Shown here piece by piece: positions 35,639 to 44,431 of a DNA stretch of 64,000 bases. Positions within the stretch are counted from its first letter, which is position 1, and each line of letters starts with the position of its first letter. Source of the DNA: Cyclobacteriaceae bacterium (GTDB taxonomy: Bacteria; Bacteroidota; Bacteroidia; Cytophagales; Cyclobacteriaceae); assembly GCA_019638235.1 (NCBI GenBank), contig JAHBUE010000001.1, positions 1,226,492 to 1,290,491 of the forward strand, read 5' to 3'. The position numbers and the translations under genes were made by a program. Under the pieces are notes generated by a model. That model saw only the letters and a program-made list of their open reading frames with translations, was not told where the DNA came from and did no database searches.

Positions 35639-36253
35639 TCAATGGTACATCTTCTCCCCGGCTTTAACCGGAATAGTCAACAGGTTTTCGCGGGGTGGGA
35701 GGGGGCAGGAATAATTTTCGTTATAGGCGCAGTATGGGTTGTACGCTTCGTTAAAATCAAGTGTGATGGTTTTGATGCCTTTCGGTTTTTTTACATCGAG
35801 GTAGCGGCCTGCTCCGTAGGTTTCGCGTGTGCTGGTTTCATCGCCAAAAGCAAGAAACAACGTGCCCCGGTAAGGCCCCATGTCTATAATTTCAAAAATG
35901 AGTAAACGTTGCGCTGCGCCATCAATTGAAAATTCTGCGTAAGCATATTCCATGTAGCGTTTGGTTTTGTCATCGCTGGTGGCAAGCTCCGTCATTTTTT
36001 TATTTTCAATTGGCGTGAGGCGTGCGGTTACACGGTATTTTTTATCAGGAGGGAAGTAATTCAACCCCGCGTATTCTTCAACCTTACCGGCAAAGGGCGA
36101 GTCGGAAGCGGTGCGCATGAAATGGTCTTTCTCTTCGCGTTGTTTTAAAATAGTTTGTTCATACGCTCCGTCATCTTGCCCAACGAAGGAATACACAACC
36201 GTGATTACCGCAAGTAACACTACACCCATTATAATTACGTTATTTTTTTTCAT
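35639..36253 (-). CDS. DUF1684 domain protein
   Basis: A 204-residue protein with one N-terminal membrane anchor (about 6-24) and a DUF1684 domain. Conserved parts include SPFAGKVEEYAGLNYFPPDK (about 52-71), the FGDETSTRETYGAGRYLDV block and the end AYNPYCAYNENYSCPLPP. The family is predicted to be extracytoplasmic and has no known function. It lies 12 bp upstream of radC's 3' end on the same strand, possibly one transcript with it. Confidence 0.82.
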   Translation of the reverse strand: MKKNNVIIMGVVLLAVITVVYSFVGQDDGAYEQTILKQREEKDHFMRTASDSPFAGKVEEYAGLNYFPPDKKYRVTARLTPIENKKMTELATSDDKTKRYMEYAYAEFSIDGAAQRLLIFEIIDMGPYRGTLFLAFGDETSTRETYGAGRYLDVKKPKGIKTITLDFNEAYNPYCAYNENYSCPLPPRENLLTIPVKAGEKMYH

Positions 36254-36265
36254 GCCCTGCTTCTG

Positions 36266-36967
36266 TTACAATAATCCTTCATCCGCAAAACTATAAAATT
36301 GTTTTCCTGCTATTATCAAATGGTCGAGCAGTTTAATTTCCAACAGCTTCCCGGCTTCTTTCAGTTTCCGGGTCAGGTCAATATCTTGTTGGCTTGGTGT
36401 TACGTTACCAGAGGGGTGGTTGTGCGCTACGATTATGCCGCTGGCTAATTCGTCAAGCGCTGCCTTGAAAATAATTTTCGGGTCGGCAATGGTGCCATGC
36501 ACACCGCCTAAGCTTATTTGCTGCTTTCGTATAACGCGCTGGGCGCGGTTCAGCATCAGCAACCAAAACTCTTCGTGTGGTATATCCATAAGGTCGCCCT
36601 TCAGCAACTCGAAAGCATCGTTGGAAGTTACAATTTTTGGTCGCTCGTGGGTTTCGGTTTCTTTTCTTCTGCGGCCAAGCTCTAATGCGCTCACAATGGT
36701 AATGGCTTTTGCTTCGCCAATGCCTTTAACCTTCATTAAATCTTTAACCGAAAAACGGGCGAGGGCGTTTAAGTTGTTGCCGGCTTGTTGCAGCATGTTT
36801 TTGGCTACATCAACGGCACTCATGGAGGCGGTTCCGGTTCCCAGCAAAATGGCAATTAGTTCGGCATCCGATAGCGCAGATGTGCCCTTGAGCAACAGCT
36901 TTTCGCGGGGGCGGTCCTCGGCAGCCCAGCTTTTAATACCCAAAAAGGTGTCGTTTTCTTTTTTCAC
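36266..36967 (-). CDS. radC: RadC family JAB-domain protein
   Basis: A 233-residue RadC-like protein. The helix-hairpin-helix region (MKVKGIGEAKA, about 73-83) precedes a JAMM/MPN metalloprotease-like domain with the HNHPSG motif (about 182-187) and a downstream Asp (QQDIDLT). The old DNA-repair role is doubtful for the family; JAMM folds act as isopeptidases. It is a common housekeeping gene in Bacteroidota, separated by a terminator from rpsT upstream. Confidence 0.92.
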   Translation of the reverse strand: MKKENDTFLGIKSWAAEDRPREKLLLKGTSALSDAELIAILLGTGTASMSAVDVAKNMLQQAGNNLNALARFSVKDLMKVKGIGEAKAITIVSALELGRRRKETETHERPKIVTSNDAFELLKGDLMDIPHEEFWLLMLNRAQRVIRKQQISLGGVHGTIADPKIIFKAALDELASGIIVAHNHPSGNVTPSQQDIDLTRKLKEAGKLLEIKLLDHLIIAGKQFYSFADEGLL

Positions 36968-37002
36968 GAACCTAAAATTAATGGCCCCGGCCGGATAGAC
37001 AA

Positions 37003-37031
37003 TAAAAAACCCCGATGTGTTGGCATCAGGG
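37003..37031 (-). terminator. Intrinsic terminator of rpsT
   Basis: On the minus strand CCCTGATG pairs with CATCGGGG (one G-U), followed by a T-run (A-run 37004-37009 on the given strand). It lies 27 bp past the rpsT stop. Confidence 0.8.
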
Positions 37032-37057
37032 CTTCTTTATATTGGTTATGGTCGCGC

Positions 37058-37312
37058 TTACGCGAGATTGTTTACATACTTGGTCAGGCTCGATTTCTGG
37101 TTAGCGGCCTTTTTCCAGTGAATGATGTTCTTTTTAGCCAACTTGTCAATCAGGCTCGAAACTTCCTTCAACAGGGCTTCTGCTTCTGATTTTACAGTAG
37201 TGGCACGGAGTCTTTTAATGAACGTGCGCGTAGTTTTGTGCTGGTAGCGGTTTCTTACACGTTTTGCCTCGTTGGCGCGTATTCTTTTTTCTGCTGATTT
37301 ATGATTTGCCAT
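37058..37312 (-). CDS. rpsT: 30S ribosomal protein S20
   Basis: An 84-residue, very basic protein with the S20 pattern: MANHKSAEKRIRANEAKRVR at the start, then a long helix and KKNIIHWKKAANQKSSLTKY near the end. It binds 16S rRNA. It is monocistronic, with a promoter at 37342-37372 and a terminator at 37003-37031. Confidence 0.95.
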   Translation of the reverse strand: MANHKSAEKRIRANEAKRVRNRYQHKTTRTFIKRLRATTVKSEAEALLKEVSSLIDKLAKKNIIHWKKAANQKSSLTKYVNNLA

Positions 37313-37341
37313 GGTATTCTATCCTTACTTTTTAAGGACTG

Positions 37342-37372
37342 CAAAGGTAAGCGTATTCGGCTTATTTGCAAA
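37342..37372 (-). promoter_or_regulatory. Bacteroidota promoter of rpsT
   Basis: Minus strand: TTTG (37369-37372), 19 bp, TACCTTTG (37342-37349). This ideal -33/-7 pair precedes the rpsT start by about 30 bp and serves as the housekeeping reference for this genome. Confidence 0.82.
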
Positions 37373-37459
37373 AACACCCGTAATGAAATTCTGGTTGAAA
37401 ACCCCTTTAAAAATGACTTTTTAGAAGGTATTTCCTCAAATCTTACCAAATTTAAGCCA

Positions 37460-38428
37460 ATGAACAGGTGTTGGCATTGCTTTTTCCTGGTATTGGCCGG
37501 TTTATTTTTCTGGAGCTGGGGCTTTCACGCCCACAGGCAGATTAACCGGTTGGCGGTGTTTACGCTTCCGCCCGAAATGATTGGATTTTACAAGGCCAAT
37601 ATCTCCTACCTTACCGAGGCAGCCGTTAATGCCGACCGCAGGCGGTTTGCGGTAGTGGATGAAGCCCCCCGGCATTATATCGACATTGACCACTTTGGCG
37701 ATAGCGCCATTTTTACCATGCCCCGTTACTGGAAGGAGGCCGTAGAAAAATATGGCGAAGATACCCTGAAGGCGTATGGGGTTTTGCCCTGGCATTTGAA
37801 TGTGATGTACTACCGCTTGCGCGATGCTTTTTTAGTTAAAGACCCGACAAGGATTTTAAGCCTTTCGGCAGATTTGGGGCATTACCTTGCGGATGCGCAC
37901 GTGCCCTTGCACACTACTGAAAATTACAACGGTCAGCTTACCGGGCAGGAAGGCATACACGCCTTTTGGGAGTCGCGCTTGCCGGAATTGTTTTCGGGCG
38001 AATATGATTTCTTTGTGGGCAAGGCGAGTTACCTTGATAATCCACAATTGGCTGCCTGGAAGATAATTGAAGAAACACATGCCCTGCTACCGAAAGTGTT
38101 GGAGGTGGAACGTGACTTGACTAAAAATTTTGGCGAGCGCAAGTATTCGTTTGAAACAAGGGGCAGGCAAACGGTAAAAGTATATTCGCAGGAATTTTCA
38201 AAAGCGTATCATGAGGCATTGGAGGGAATGGTTGAACAACAAATGAAAGCATCCATAAAAGCCATTGGCGATTTCTGGTACACTGCCTGGGTAGATGCCG
38301 GTCAGCCGGATTTAAAATCGCTGATTAAATACAAACCTACTGAAGAGGAATTGGTGCAACGCAGAAAGGAACTTGAAGAGTGGAAGGAACAGCGTTTGCG
38401 CGTGCGGGAGCATGAAGAAGAGATTTAA
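37460..38428 (+). CDS. Zinc-dependent phospholipase C / S1-P1 nuclease-like protein
   Basis: An exported protein of about 322 residues. The ATG at 37460 is used because a membrane signal follows directly (FFLVLAGLFFWSWGFHAH); the longer frame overlaps rpsT. The first mature residues W and H, later HYIDIDHF, LGHYLADAHVPLHTTENY and HAFWE carry the His/Asp zinc ligands of the S1-P1/phospholipase C fold. The C-terminus is charged and helical. Substrate unknown (phospholipid or nucleic acid). Confidence 0.8.
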   Translation: MNRCWHCFFLVLAGLFFWSWGFHAHRQINRLAVFTLPPEMIGFYKANISYLTEAAVNADRRRFAVVDEAPRHYIDIDHFGDSAIFTMPRYWKEAVEKYGEDTLKAYGVLPWHLNVMYYRLRDAFLVKDPTRILSLSADLGHYLADAHVPLHTTENYNGQLTGQEGIHAFWESRLPELFSGEYDFFVGKASYLDNPQLAAWKIIEETHALLPKVLEVERDLTKNFGERKYSFETRGRQTVKVYSQEFSKAYHEALEGMVEQQMKASIKAIGDFWYTAWVDAGQPDLKSLIKYKPTEEELVQRRKELEEWKEQRLRVREHEEEI

Positions 38429-38456
38429 CTACAAGCTTGTGGCTTGTAGTTTTTTA
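38428..38456 (+). terminator. Intrinsic terminator
   Basis: ACTACAAGC (38428-38436) pairs with GCTTGTAGT (38442-38450), followed by T residues. It touches the 3' end of the convergent gene. Confidence 0.82.
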
Positions 38457-39464
38457 TTCCTTAACCGGATAAAATACTTCTGTAATCCATTTGGTTGTAT
38501 CCGTCTCCATTTCCGGGTCGGTTATGTAAACTTCCCAGGGAGCGCCAATTATTTGCAGGTTTTTGTATTCAATGTATTGATTGACCTGGTTGTGCGTGTC
38601 TTCCAGGTTGTGGTAATCGCCAAGGTGAATCGCTTTTACGGCCTTGCCACCGGGTATTTGCATCACCGGATATTTTGCCGGAAGTTTTGCATCTGGCGGA
38701 ACAGGCAAGGCACATACCATATCCATTTCTTTTTTCTCCTCATCCCATCGCGGGTACAGGCAGAAGGGCGCACCGGTCATTTCCACTTTTGCTTTTTGTA
38801 AAACACCCATCAATTCACCGTACGATTTTCCCATTTGGGCGCTGATGGCGTCAATGTCTTCAAAGCTCATGGTAGAACTAATACCGATATAGCTAATGGG
38901 GTTTGTTGTTTCCTCTGATAGGGTTACGGTGAACTTAGGTTTGGCTGCTGCTATTTCTTTAAGTTTTGAAAAATTGTGATCGAAAGCTTTGTTCATTTCC
39001 GAAGGAAACATCAGGAGGCCCACCCAGCGCATAATCGGGTTCATGCCGAAATCGGTATCAAAATTCATGGTAAGTTTTGTGCCGCCTTCCGCAGGCTCAA
39101 GTTGATACACCGCTCGTGAGGGTTTTTCCGACTGCATAAAAAACAAGTCGCAGGCAACAAGCTTATTTAACTTGCTATCTGTTATAACGAGTTTGCCTTT
39201 ATCCAGTACCTCACTTGTCCATTCATAGTAGGCTCCCGTTCCGGATTTCTGTTCGCTGTACACAACTTCCATATCGGGGTCAAGCGTATTCCAGTACGAC
39301 CAGCGCGGCCAATTGTCAAGGGTGTTGATTTCTTCAAACACATAAGCGGCAGGGGCATTAATTACCTCACTTTTAGTGAGTTCAAATTTGCGGGGCAGAA
39401 CAAATCCGATCAGCAAAAGCAATACGATTAGACCACCAACGAATAGCAATATTCTTTTAATCAT
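38454..39464 (-). CDS. SRPBCC domain protein with GyrI-like C-terminus
   Basis: A protein of about 336 residues starting at the ATG at 39464, where a membrane anchor follows (IKRILLFVGGLIVLLLLIGF). Residues about 30-170 are an SRPBCC/START-like lipid- or ligand-binding domain (VINAPAAYVFEEINTLDNWP). The C-terminal half (about 180-335) is a GyrI-like small-molecule-binding domain (MGKSYGELMGVL, GDYHNLEDTHNQV). This two-domain membrane protein is common in Bacteroidota; no function is known. It is convergent with the phospholipase-like gene. Confidence 0.8.
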   Translation of the reverse strand: MIKRILLFVGGLIVLLLLIGFVLPRKFELTKSEVINAPAAYVFEEINTLDNWPRWSYWNTLDPDMEVVYSEQKSGTGAYYEWTSEVLDKGKLVITDSKLNKLVACDLFFMQSEKPSRAVYQLEPAEGGTKLTMNFDTDFGMNPIMRWVGLLMFPSEMNKAFDHNFSKLKEIAAAKPKFTVTLSEETTNPISYIGISSTMSFEDIDAISAQMGKSYGELMGVLQKAKVEMTGAPFCLYPRWDEEKKEMDMVCALPVPPDAKLPAKYPVMQIPGGKAVKAIHLGDYHNLEDTHNQVNQYIEYKNLQIIGAPWEVYITDPEMETDTTKWITEVFYPVKE

Positions 39465-39569
39465 ACAATTTGGGGATTGGAGCAAGAAAGATAGTAAAAA
39501 TATAAACAGTAATACCCTTGATTATATGCTTAAAAATTCAATAATTCGATAAACCAAATCATCTGCCCT

Positions 39570-40028
39570 ATGAATGTGTTCACAAACCCCAATCAGCTCC
39601 ATGTTAACTATGGACTAAAGATTGCCGCAGGCCTGATCGCTTATTTTCTGATTATGAAATTTTCAGGCTTGCTGAATATTGTGGAATTGCGTCTGCTTAA
39701 CCTGTTTATATTGGTGGGCGGTATTTACATGGCGCTCAAAAAATTTCAACAGTCGCACGGCCAGCATATTAACTACTTCCGTGCGCTGATAACCGGTGTG
39801 GCTACCGGGGCCATTGCATCTTTAGTGTTTGCCGCTTTCCTGTTCCTGTATGTGCAGTTTCTTGACCAGGGCTTTATGCAGTACATCATCGACCACGAAC
39901 CTATGGGCCGTTTCCTGAACCCTTATATGGTGTCGTTTATTGTAGCGCTTGAAGGCGTGTTCAGCGGATTGCTGGTAACATTCGTGCTGATCAACTACAT
40001 CAACACCGATGAACCCAATGAGAGATAA
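39570..40028 (+). CDS. DUF4199 membrane protein
   Basis: A 152-residue membrane protein with four predicted helices (about 15-33, 41-58, 73-95 and 120-143), matching DUF4199 of Bacteroidota. The loop HGQHINYFRALITGV (about 64-78) is the family's conserved turn. Function unknown. A terminator follows 25 bp after its stop. Confidence 0.85.
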   Translation: MNVFTNPNQLHVNYGLKIAAGLIAYFLIMKFSGLLNIVELRLLNLFILVGGIYMALKKFQQSHGQHINYFRALITGVATGAIASLVFAAFLFLYVQFLDQGFMQYIIDHEPMGRFLNPYMVSFIVALEGVFSGLLVTFVLINYINTDEPNER

Positions 40029-40052
40029 AGGTCAATTTGAATTTTATTACCC

Positions 40053-40082
40053 AAAACCTGCCATCGAACGGCAGGTTTTTTT
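40053..40082 (+). terminator. Intrinsic terminator
   Basis: AAAACCTGCC (40053-40062) pairs with GGCAGGTTTT (40070-40079), then T residues. Confidence 0.85.
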
Positions 40083-40108
40083 ACTTTTAGCTACTTGAAA
40101 ACCCGGCT

Positions 40109-41407
40109 ATGCGCTACGAAAAAATCAACAACGAACTTTTTAAAACAAACCGCAAACGACTTATAAAAGAACTAAAGCCAAAATCGGTTGCGGTGTTCAA
40201 CGCCAACGACATAATGCCAACCAATGCCGATGGCACCATGCGCTTCAGGCAAAACAGCGACTTGTTTTACCTCACGGGTGTTGACCAGGAAGAAACCATC
40301 TTAGTGCTGTGCCCCGATTACCCCGATGAAAAAATGCGTGAAGTATTATTTGTGCGCGAAACCAATGAGCAAATCGCAACCTGGGAAGGGCACAAATTAA
40401 CCAAACAAGAAGCGCGTGTGGTTAGCGGTGTAGAAACTGTTTTATGGACATCAGATTTCCATCGTATATTCAACACCATGATGGTAATGGGTGGTGTGGA
40501 ACAGGTGTACCTGAATACCAATGAACATTATCGTGCAGATATTTTAGTAGAGAGCCGCGATACCCGGTTTATTAAGTGGTGCAAGGAGAAATATCCGTTG
40601 CATCGCTATGAGCGGGTTGCCCCTATTATGTCCGGATTACGTTCTGTAAAATCGCGACATGAATTAGAGTTAATGCAAACGGCTTGCGATATAACCGAAA
40701 AGGCTTTCAGGCGTGTACTGAAATTTGTAAAGCCGGGCGTTAAGGAATACGAAATAGAAGCGGAGTTTGCGCACGAGTTTGTAAGAAATGGCTCGCGGGG
40801 TTTTGCTTACGAACCTATTATCGCATCCGGTTCAAACTCCTGTGTGTTGCATTACATTGAAAATAATAAAATATGTAAGTCGGGTGATGTATTGTTGTTA
40901 GATGTTGGAGCAGAGTACGCCAACTACAATGCCGACATGACGCGCACCATCCCGGTAAACGGAAAATTTACCAAACGGCAAAAAGATGTGTACAATGCCG
41001 TGTTGCGGGTGAAGCGTGCTGCCTGCAAATTGTTACGACCCGGAACGGTTTATTTCGATTATCACAAAGAAGTGCAAAAGATAATGGAGCGTGAATTGCT
41101 GAAACTTAAACTTATCGACAGAACGGATATCAGAAATCAAAACCCGGAACGACCGGTGGTATTAAAATATTTTATGCACGGCACGGGGCATCACCTGGGG
41201 CTTGATGTGCACGACACCGGCAATATGTTCGATAAGATGAAAGAAGGTATGGTGTGGACAGTAGAACCGGGTATTTATATTAAGGAGGAAGGGCTGGGCA
41301 TTCGGTTGGAGAATAATGTGGTGATTACCAAAAGTGGTGTGAAGGATTTAATGAAAAATATTCCGGTTGAAGCTGAAGAGATTGAAGATTTAATGAATTC
41401 AAAATGA
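40109..41407 (+). CDS. pepP: Xaa-Pro aminopeptidase (aminopeptidase P)
   Basis: A 432-residue pita-bread metalloprotease. The N-terminal aminopeptidase P domain (about 1-140) is followed by the catalytic domain with the five metal ligands: DVGAEYANYNADMTR (two Asp), the HGTGHHLGLDVHD His, the VEPGIY Glu and the RLENNVV Glu. It removes N-terminal residues before Pro. Its stop overlaps the next start (ATGATGG), coupling it to the DUF4198 gene. Confidence 0.93.
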   Translation: MRYEKINNELFKTNRKRLIKELKPKSVAVFNANDIMPTNADGTMRFRQNSDLFYLTGVDQEETILVLCPDYPDEKMREVLFVRETNEQIATWEGHKLTKQEARVVSGVETVLWTSDFHRIFNTMMVMGGVEQVYLNTNEHYRADILVESRDTRFIKWCKEKYPLHRYERVAPIMSGLRSVKSRHELELMQTACDITEKAFRRVLKFVKPGVKEYEIEAEFAHEFVRNGSRGFAYEPIIASGSNSCVLHYIENNKICKSGDVLLLDVGAEYANYNADMTRTIPVNGKFTKRQKDVYNAVLRVKRAACKLLRPGTVYFDYHKEVQKIMERELLKLKLIDRTDIRNQNPERPVVLKYFMHGTGHHLGLDVHDTGNMFDKMKEGMVWTVEPGIYIKEEGLGIRLENNVVITKSGVKDLMKNIPVEAEEIEDLMNSK

Positions 41408-42213
41408 TGGAAAGAAGCATAACCAGGAGAAGCGTTGCTTTCTTTTTTCTGTTGCTGATAGCTGTTATTGCGCAGGCGCACGAGTTTTGGATGCAGCCGG
41501 ATAAATTTTTGTTCTCGGTAGGTGAGGCGGCCCGGGTAAACTTTATGGTGGGCGAGAATTTTACAGGAGAACGTTGGAAGGTAAACCCGCAACGGTTTAT
41601 CCGGCTTGACCATCATGCAGCTTCATATAGTGAAGGCTTGATTGAAAAACTGAATAGTGGGCAAGAAAATAGTATAGAGGTTAAACTGGAAAAAGAAGGA
41701 ACGCATTTGTTTGTGATGCAATCAACCAATGCGTTTACTGAACTTGCTGCCGAAGAGTTTAATGAATATTTGAAAGAAGATGGATTGGACGACATACTGG
41801 CGTTTCGGCAGAAGAACAATCAAATGGATAAACCTGCACGCGAATTTTATTCCCGGCACACCAAGCTATTGGTAAAGGCTGGTGAAAAATCAGATGACAC
41901 CTACAAAAAAGTAGTCGGTCTTCCGTTAGAGATCATTCCCGTAAATGATCCGTATAAAGCAAAACGCGGTGATGCGATTACCTTCCAGGTGTTGTATGAA
42001 GGCAAGCCGTTACAGTTTGCTATGGTAAAAGTGTGGAACCGCAAGGACGGCATAACCTTTACGCAAAACATCTACACCATGAAAGATGGAACCATTGAAA
42101 CGCGGTTGAGCAATACCGGTTCGTGGATGGTGAGTTGTGTAAAGATGGTTCCTGCGCGTGAAGAAGGAGCGGATTGGCAGAGTTACTGGGCGAGTTTGGT
42201 TTTTGGATATTAA
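41404..42213 (+). CDS. DUF4198 domain protein, exported
   Basis: A 269-residue protein with a signal peptide (SVAFFFLLLIAVIAQAH, about 10-26) that ends near HEFWMQP, the conserved start of mature DUF4198 proteins. Those are periplasmic, often linked to nickel or cobalt uptake. The His after cleavage could bind metal. It is coupled to pepP by overlap and followed 14 bp later by RidA. Confidence 0.82.
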   Translation: MMERSITRRSVAFFFLLLIAVIAQAHEFWMQPDKFLFSVGEAARVNFMVGENFTGERWKVNPQRFIRLDHHAASYSEGLIEKLNSGQENSIEVKLEKEGTHLFVMQSTNAFTELAAEEFNEYLKEDGLDDILAFRQKNNQMDKPAREFYSRHTKLLVKAGEKSDDTYKKVVGLPLEIIPVNDPYKAKRGDAITFQVLYEGKPLQFAMVKVWNRKDGITFTQNIYTMKDGTIETRLSNTGSWMVSCVKMVPAREEGADWQSYWASLVFGY

Positions 42214-42227
42214 TATCAGATAATAAT

Positions 42228-42647
42228 ATGAGCGATAAAATTCATTCCGACAAAGCCCCCGACCCGGTTGGGCTTTACCCGCATGCCCGAAAGGTTGGCA
42301 ACCTGTTGTTTTTATCAGGCGTAGGGCCTCGAAAAAAAGGCTCAAAAGATATTCCGGGTGTAACGCTGGATGAAGCAGGTAACATTATTGCTTACGACAT
42401 TGCGGAGCAGTGCCGCTCCGTATTTCAGAATGTTCGCTACATTCTTGAAGCATCGGGTTCGCGTTGGGAAAACTTAGTTGATGTTACCGTGTTCCTTACC
42501 AACATAAAGCAGGATTTTAAAACCTACAACAAAATGTATGCGGAATACTTCAAAGACAATCAGCCCTGCCGAACCACCGTAGAGATAACAGCCCTGCCAA
42601 CCCCCATTGCGATTGAGTTGAAGTGCATCGCTACTATCGATCCGTAA
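42228..42647 (+). CDS. RidA family protein
   Basis: A protein of about 139 residues (ATG at 42228, after the DUF4198 stop). RidA-type features include PHARKVGNLLFLSGVGPRKK (about 16-35), the RSVFQNVRYILEASGS helix and the late PCRTTVEITALPTPI segment with the conserved Arg that holds a substrate carboxylate. RidA enzymes hydrolyse reactive enamines. The GPRKKGS segment resembles the 2-aminomuconate deaminase branch, but that call would need pathway genes, which are not adjacent. Confidence 0.85.
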   Translation: MSDKIHSDKAPDPVGLYPHARKVGNLLFLSGVGPRKKGSKDIPGVTLDEAGNIIAYDIAEQCRSVFQNVRYILEASGSRWENLVDVTVFLTNIKQDFKTYNKMYAEYFKDNQPCRTTVEITALPTPIAIELKCIATIDP

Positions 42648-42769
42648 ACCGTACAAACCCGTAAATCAGGCTTTTATGGATGTATTTTGTCAATTCATCC
42701 GTTTGAAATACGTGAAATTCAGGAATTTGCCCTTTATTTAGATAGAATTTAAGAACAACCCCACTGTTC

Positions 42770-42898
42770 ATGAAAACAATTAATAGCGAAGTTCCGAGGT
42801 TTGATTTCCTGAGGTTGGTAGTATGGAGCTCCCTGATAGGGTATGCTGTTACTGCCGTAATGTGGACTGGCGTTAGCGTATTGCGCCTGATTTTTTAA
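42770..42898 (+). CDS. Possible 42-residue membrane peptide
   Basis: A short frame with ATG at 42770 and stop ending at 42898. The last 30 residues form one hydrophobic helix (LVVWSSLIGYAVTAVMWTGV). No clear ribosome-binding site and no family were seen. It ends against the IscA-like gene. Confidence 0.3.
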   Translation: MKTINSEVPRFDFLRLVVWSSLIGYAVTAVMWTGVSVLRLIF

Positions 42899-42899
42899 C

Positions 42900-43232
42900 C
42901 TAAACGGAGAAACTTTCTCCGCAGCCGCAGGTGCGCGAGGCATTCGGATTAATAAACTGAAAGCCCTTGCCGTTCAGCCCGTCCGAAAAATCGAGTGTTG
43001 TGCCTAACAGGTACAATAGGCTTTTTTTATCCACCAGAATTTTCACGCCCTTATCTTCAAATACCTGGTCGGCAGTTTGTATTGTTTCGTCAAAGGCAAG
43101 GTCGTACATCAAACCTGAGCAACCGCCACCTTTAACCGATACCCGGATGTTTGGGTTGGCACTCTTTCCTTCTTTGATGCGAAGTTCTATTATTTTCTCT
43201 TTTGCTTTATCGGTAACACTAATCATGTTCAT
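42900..43232 (-). CDS. IscA/ErpA-type iron-sulphur carrier
   Basis: A 110-residue A-type carrier protein. The three Cys ligands are in GGGCSGLMYD and the C-terminal TCGCGESF. It receives and delivers Fe-S clusters to apoproteins. A second ATG two codons in is also possible. It is transcribed with the gene at 43241 (8 bp gap), reading away from it. Confidence 0.92.
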   Translation of the reverse strand: MNMISVTDKAKEKIIELRIKEGKSANPNIRVSVKGGGCSGLMYDLAFDETIQTADQVFEDKGVKILVDKKSLLYLLGTTLDFSDGLNGKGFQFINPNASRTCGCGESFSV

Positions 43233-43240
43233 ACGTTTTT

Positions 43241-43648
43241 TTAAGACACCGGGTTTAATACAACGCTGAAAACGGTAATGGTGTTCATGTCCCTTCCGTA
43301 GTACAGCTTTTGCAGCGCATCGGTAATGTTGCCTGCACGGAAATAGGAGGTATGCAATTCCTTATCGCCCTTGGCCACCCACTGTATGGTATAACTATTC
43401 TCTTTTTCTTTATAGTTCTGCACGTAAGTGTGCATTTTATTCAGGGCATCAGGTTTATCGGTGCCTGTTACCGAGTGAAAGAGGAACGACTGGTTGTGGC
43501 GCGGATTAACCGTAATCAGGTCGAGTTTCACCTTCCCATCCATAGTGGAGTATTCAAATACCAGGTCGGCAGAACGCAACCCCAGGTAATTCTTTATCTC
43601 GTCTTGCAGCCGTGCCGCTTCAACATGTATTCCGCTTGCTGTTTCCAT
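43241..43648 (-). CDS. Conserved hypothetical protein
   Basis: A 135-residue soluble protein without a recognised domain. It has a mixed alpha/beta pattern, with segments LGLRSADLVFEYS and SYFRAGNITDALQKLYYGRD. It lies directly upstream of the IscA-like gene (8 bp gap), so it may belong to the same transcript. Similar short proteins occur in Cytophagales, but the function is unknown. Confidence 0.6.
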   Translation of the reverse strand: METASGIHVEAARLQDEIKNYLGLRSADLVFEYSTMDGKVKLDLITVNPRHNQSFLFHSVTGTDKPDALNKMHTYVQNYKEKENSYTIQWVAKGDKELHTSYFRAGNITDALQKLYYGRDMNTITVFSVVLNPVS

Positions 43649-43725
43649 TATCGTTATCTAAACACTGAGAAGAAACTTTAGAAAAGGGCTAAAAGTTTCT
43701 CATTTTAGCTTCAAAGTTAACAATT

Positions 43726-44133
43726 ATGGAAAAACTTGAGCATATCGGTATAGCAGTCAGGAATCTGGCGGAAGCCAATGCCCTGTTTGCAAGACTGTTG
43801 GGAAAGGAGCATTATAAGATAGAAACGGTTGAATCAGAAGGGGTTCGTACTTCTTTTTTTGAACTGAACGGGGTGAAAATAGAGTTGCTGGAGGCCACCC
43901 GCCCCGATTCGCCCATTGCCAAATATATCGAAAAACGAGGCGAGGGCATTCACCACCTGGCGTTTGAAGTGGCCGACATCAGGAAGAGCATGGAGCGCTA
44001 CAGGCAAGATGGCTTTGAGCTGATTAATGAGGAACCAAAAAAGGGCGCAGACAACAAGGAAATTTGCTTTCTGCACCCAAAATCAACAGCCGGAGTTTTG
44101 GTAGAACTCTGCCAGGATATTACCGGCTCTTAG
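43726..44133 (+). CDS. mce: Methylmalonyl-CoA epimerase
   Basis: A 135-residue VOC/glyoxalase-fold enzyme. Metal ligands are expected at His5 (EHIGIAV), the GIHHLAFEV His and the last Glu in VLVELCQ. It interconverts the methylmalonyl-CoA epimers in propionate metabolism. Its 3' end overlaps by 14 bp the opposite-strand small lipoprotein frame. Confidence 0.9.
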   Translation: MEKLEHIGIAVRNLAEANALFARLLGKEHYKIETVESEGVRTSFFELNGVKIELLEATRPDSPIAKYIEKRGEGIHHLAFEVADIRKSMERYRQDGFELINEEPKKGADNKEICFLHPKSTAGVLVELCQDITGS

Positions 44134-44296
44134 GGCTTTTAGGAAATTTCGGTACTTCGCCCTTGCCATACTGGACGGCATTGTAGTACCGCTGTTTTTT
44201 CTTCCCCACCTTTGTTTCATAGTAAGGCCTGGGAACAGTTGAACATGCGACCGAAAAGATTAAAGCCAGGACAAGCAACGCCAACAATTTTTTCAT
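44120..44296 (-). CDS. Small lipoprotein, 58 residues
   Basis: A complete frame from ATG at 44296 to the stop at 44120. A 19-residue signal ends in a lipobox (IFSVACS); the mature part is very basic (KVGKKKQRYYNAVQYGKG, then PKFPKSPKSR). The clean lipobox makes a real gene likely. Its 3' end overlaps mce by 14 bp. No family recognised. Confidence 0.6.
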   Translation of the reverse strand: MKKLLALLVLALIFSVACSTVPRPYYETKVGKKKQRYYNAVQYGKGEVPKFPKSPKSR

Positions 44297-44348
44297 ACTT
44301 GTGCTTTTTCTGGTTGCGCATAGATACCGGGTGTGGCGGAATAAAATC

Positions 44349-44377
44349 TTTGAAGTCGTGTTATAATCTTACTTTTG
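44349..44377 (+). promoter_or_regulatory. Bacteroidota promoter of thiL
   Basis: TTTG (44349-44352), 17 bp, TACTTTTG (44370-44377). Transcription would start near 44384, about 48 bases before the thiL ATG. Confidence 0.7.
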
Positions 44378-44431
44378 TGGGGCGAGGCGCTACCGCGTTC
44401 GCTCAATGAACGGTTACCACAGATAAATAAC

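Noticed and set aside
44212..44409. Plus-strand 65-residue frame
   Set aside because: It overlaps the opposite-strand lipoprotein frame and the thiL promoter and has no protein-like features.
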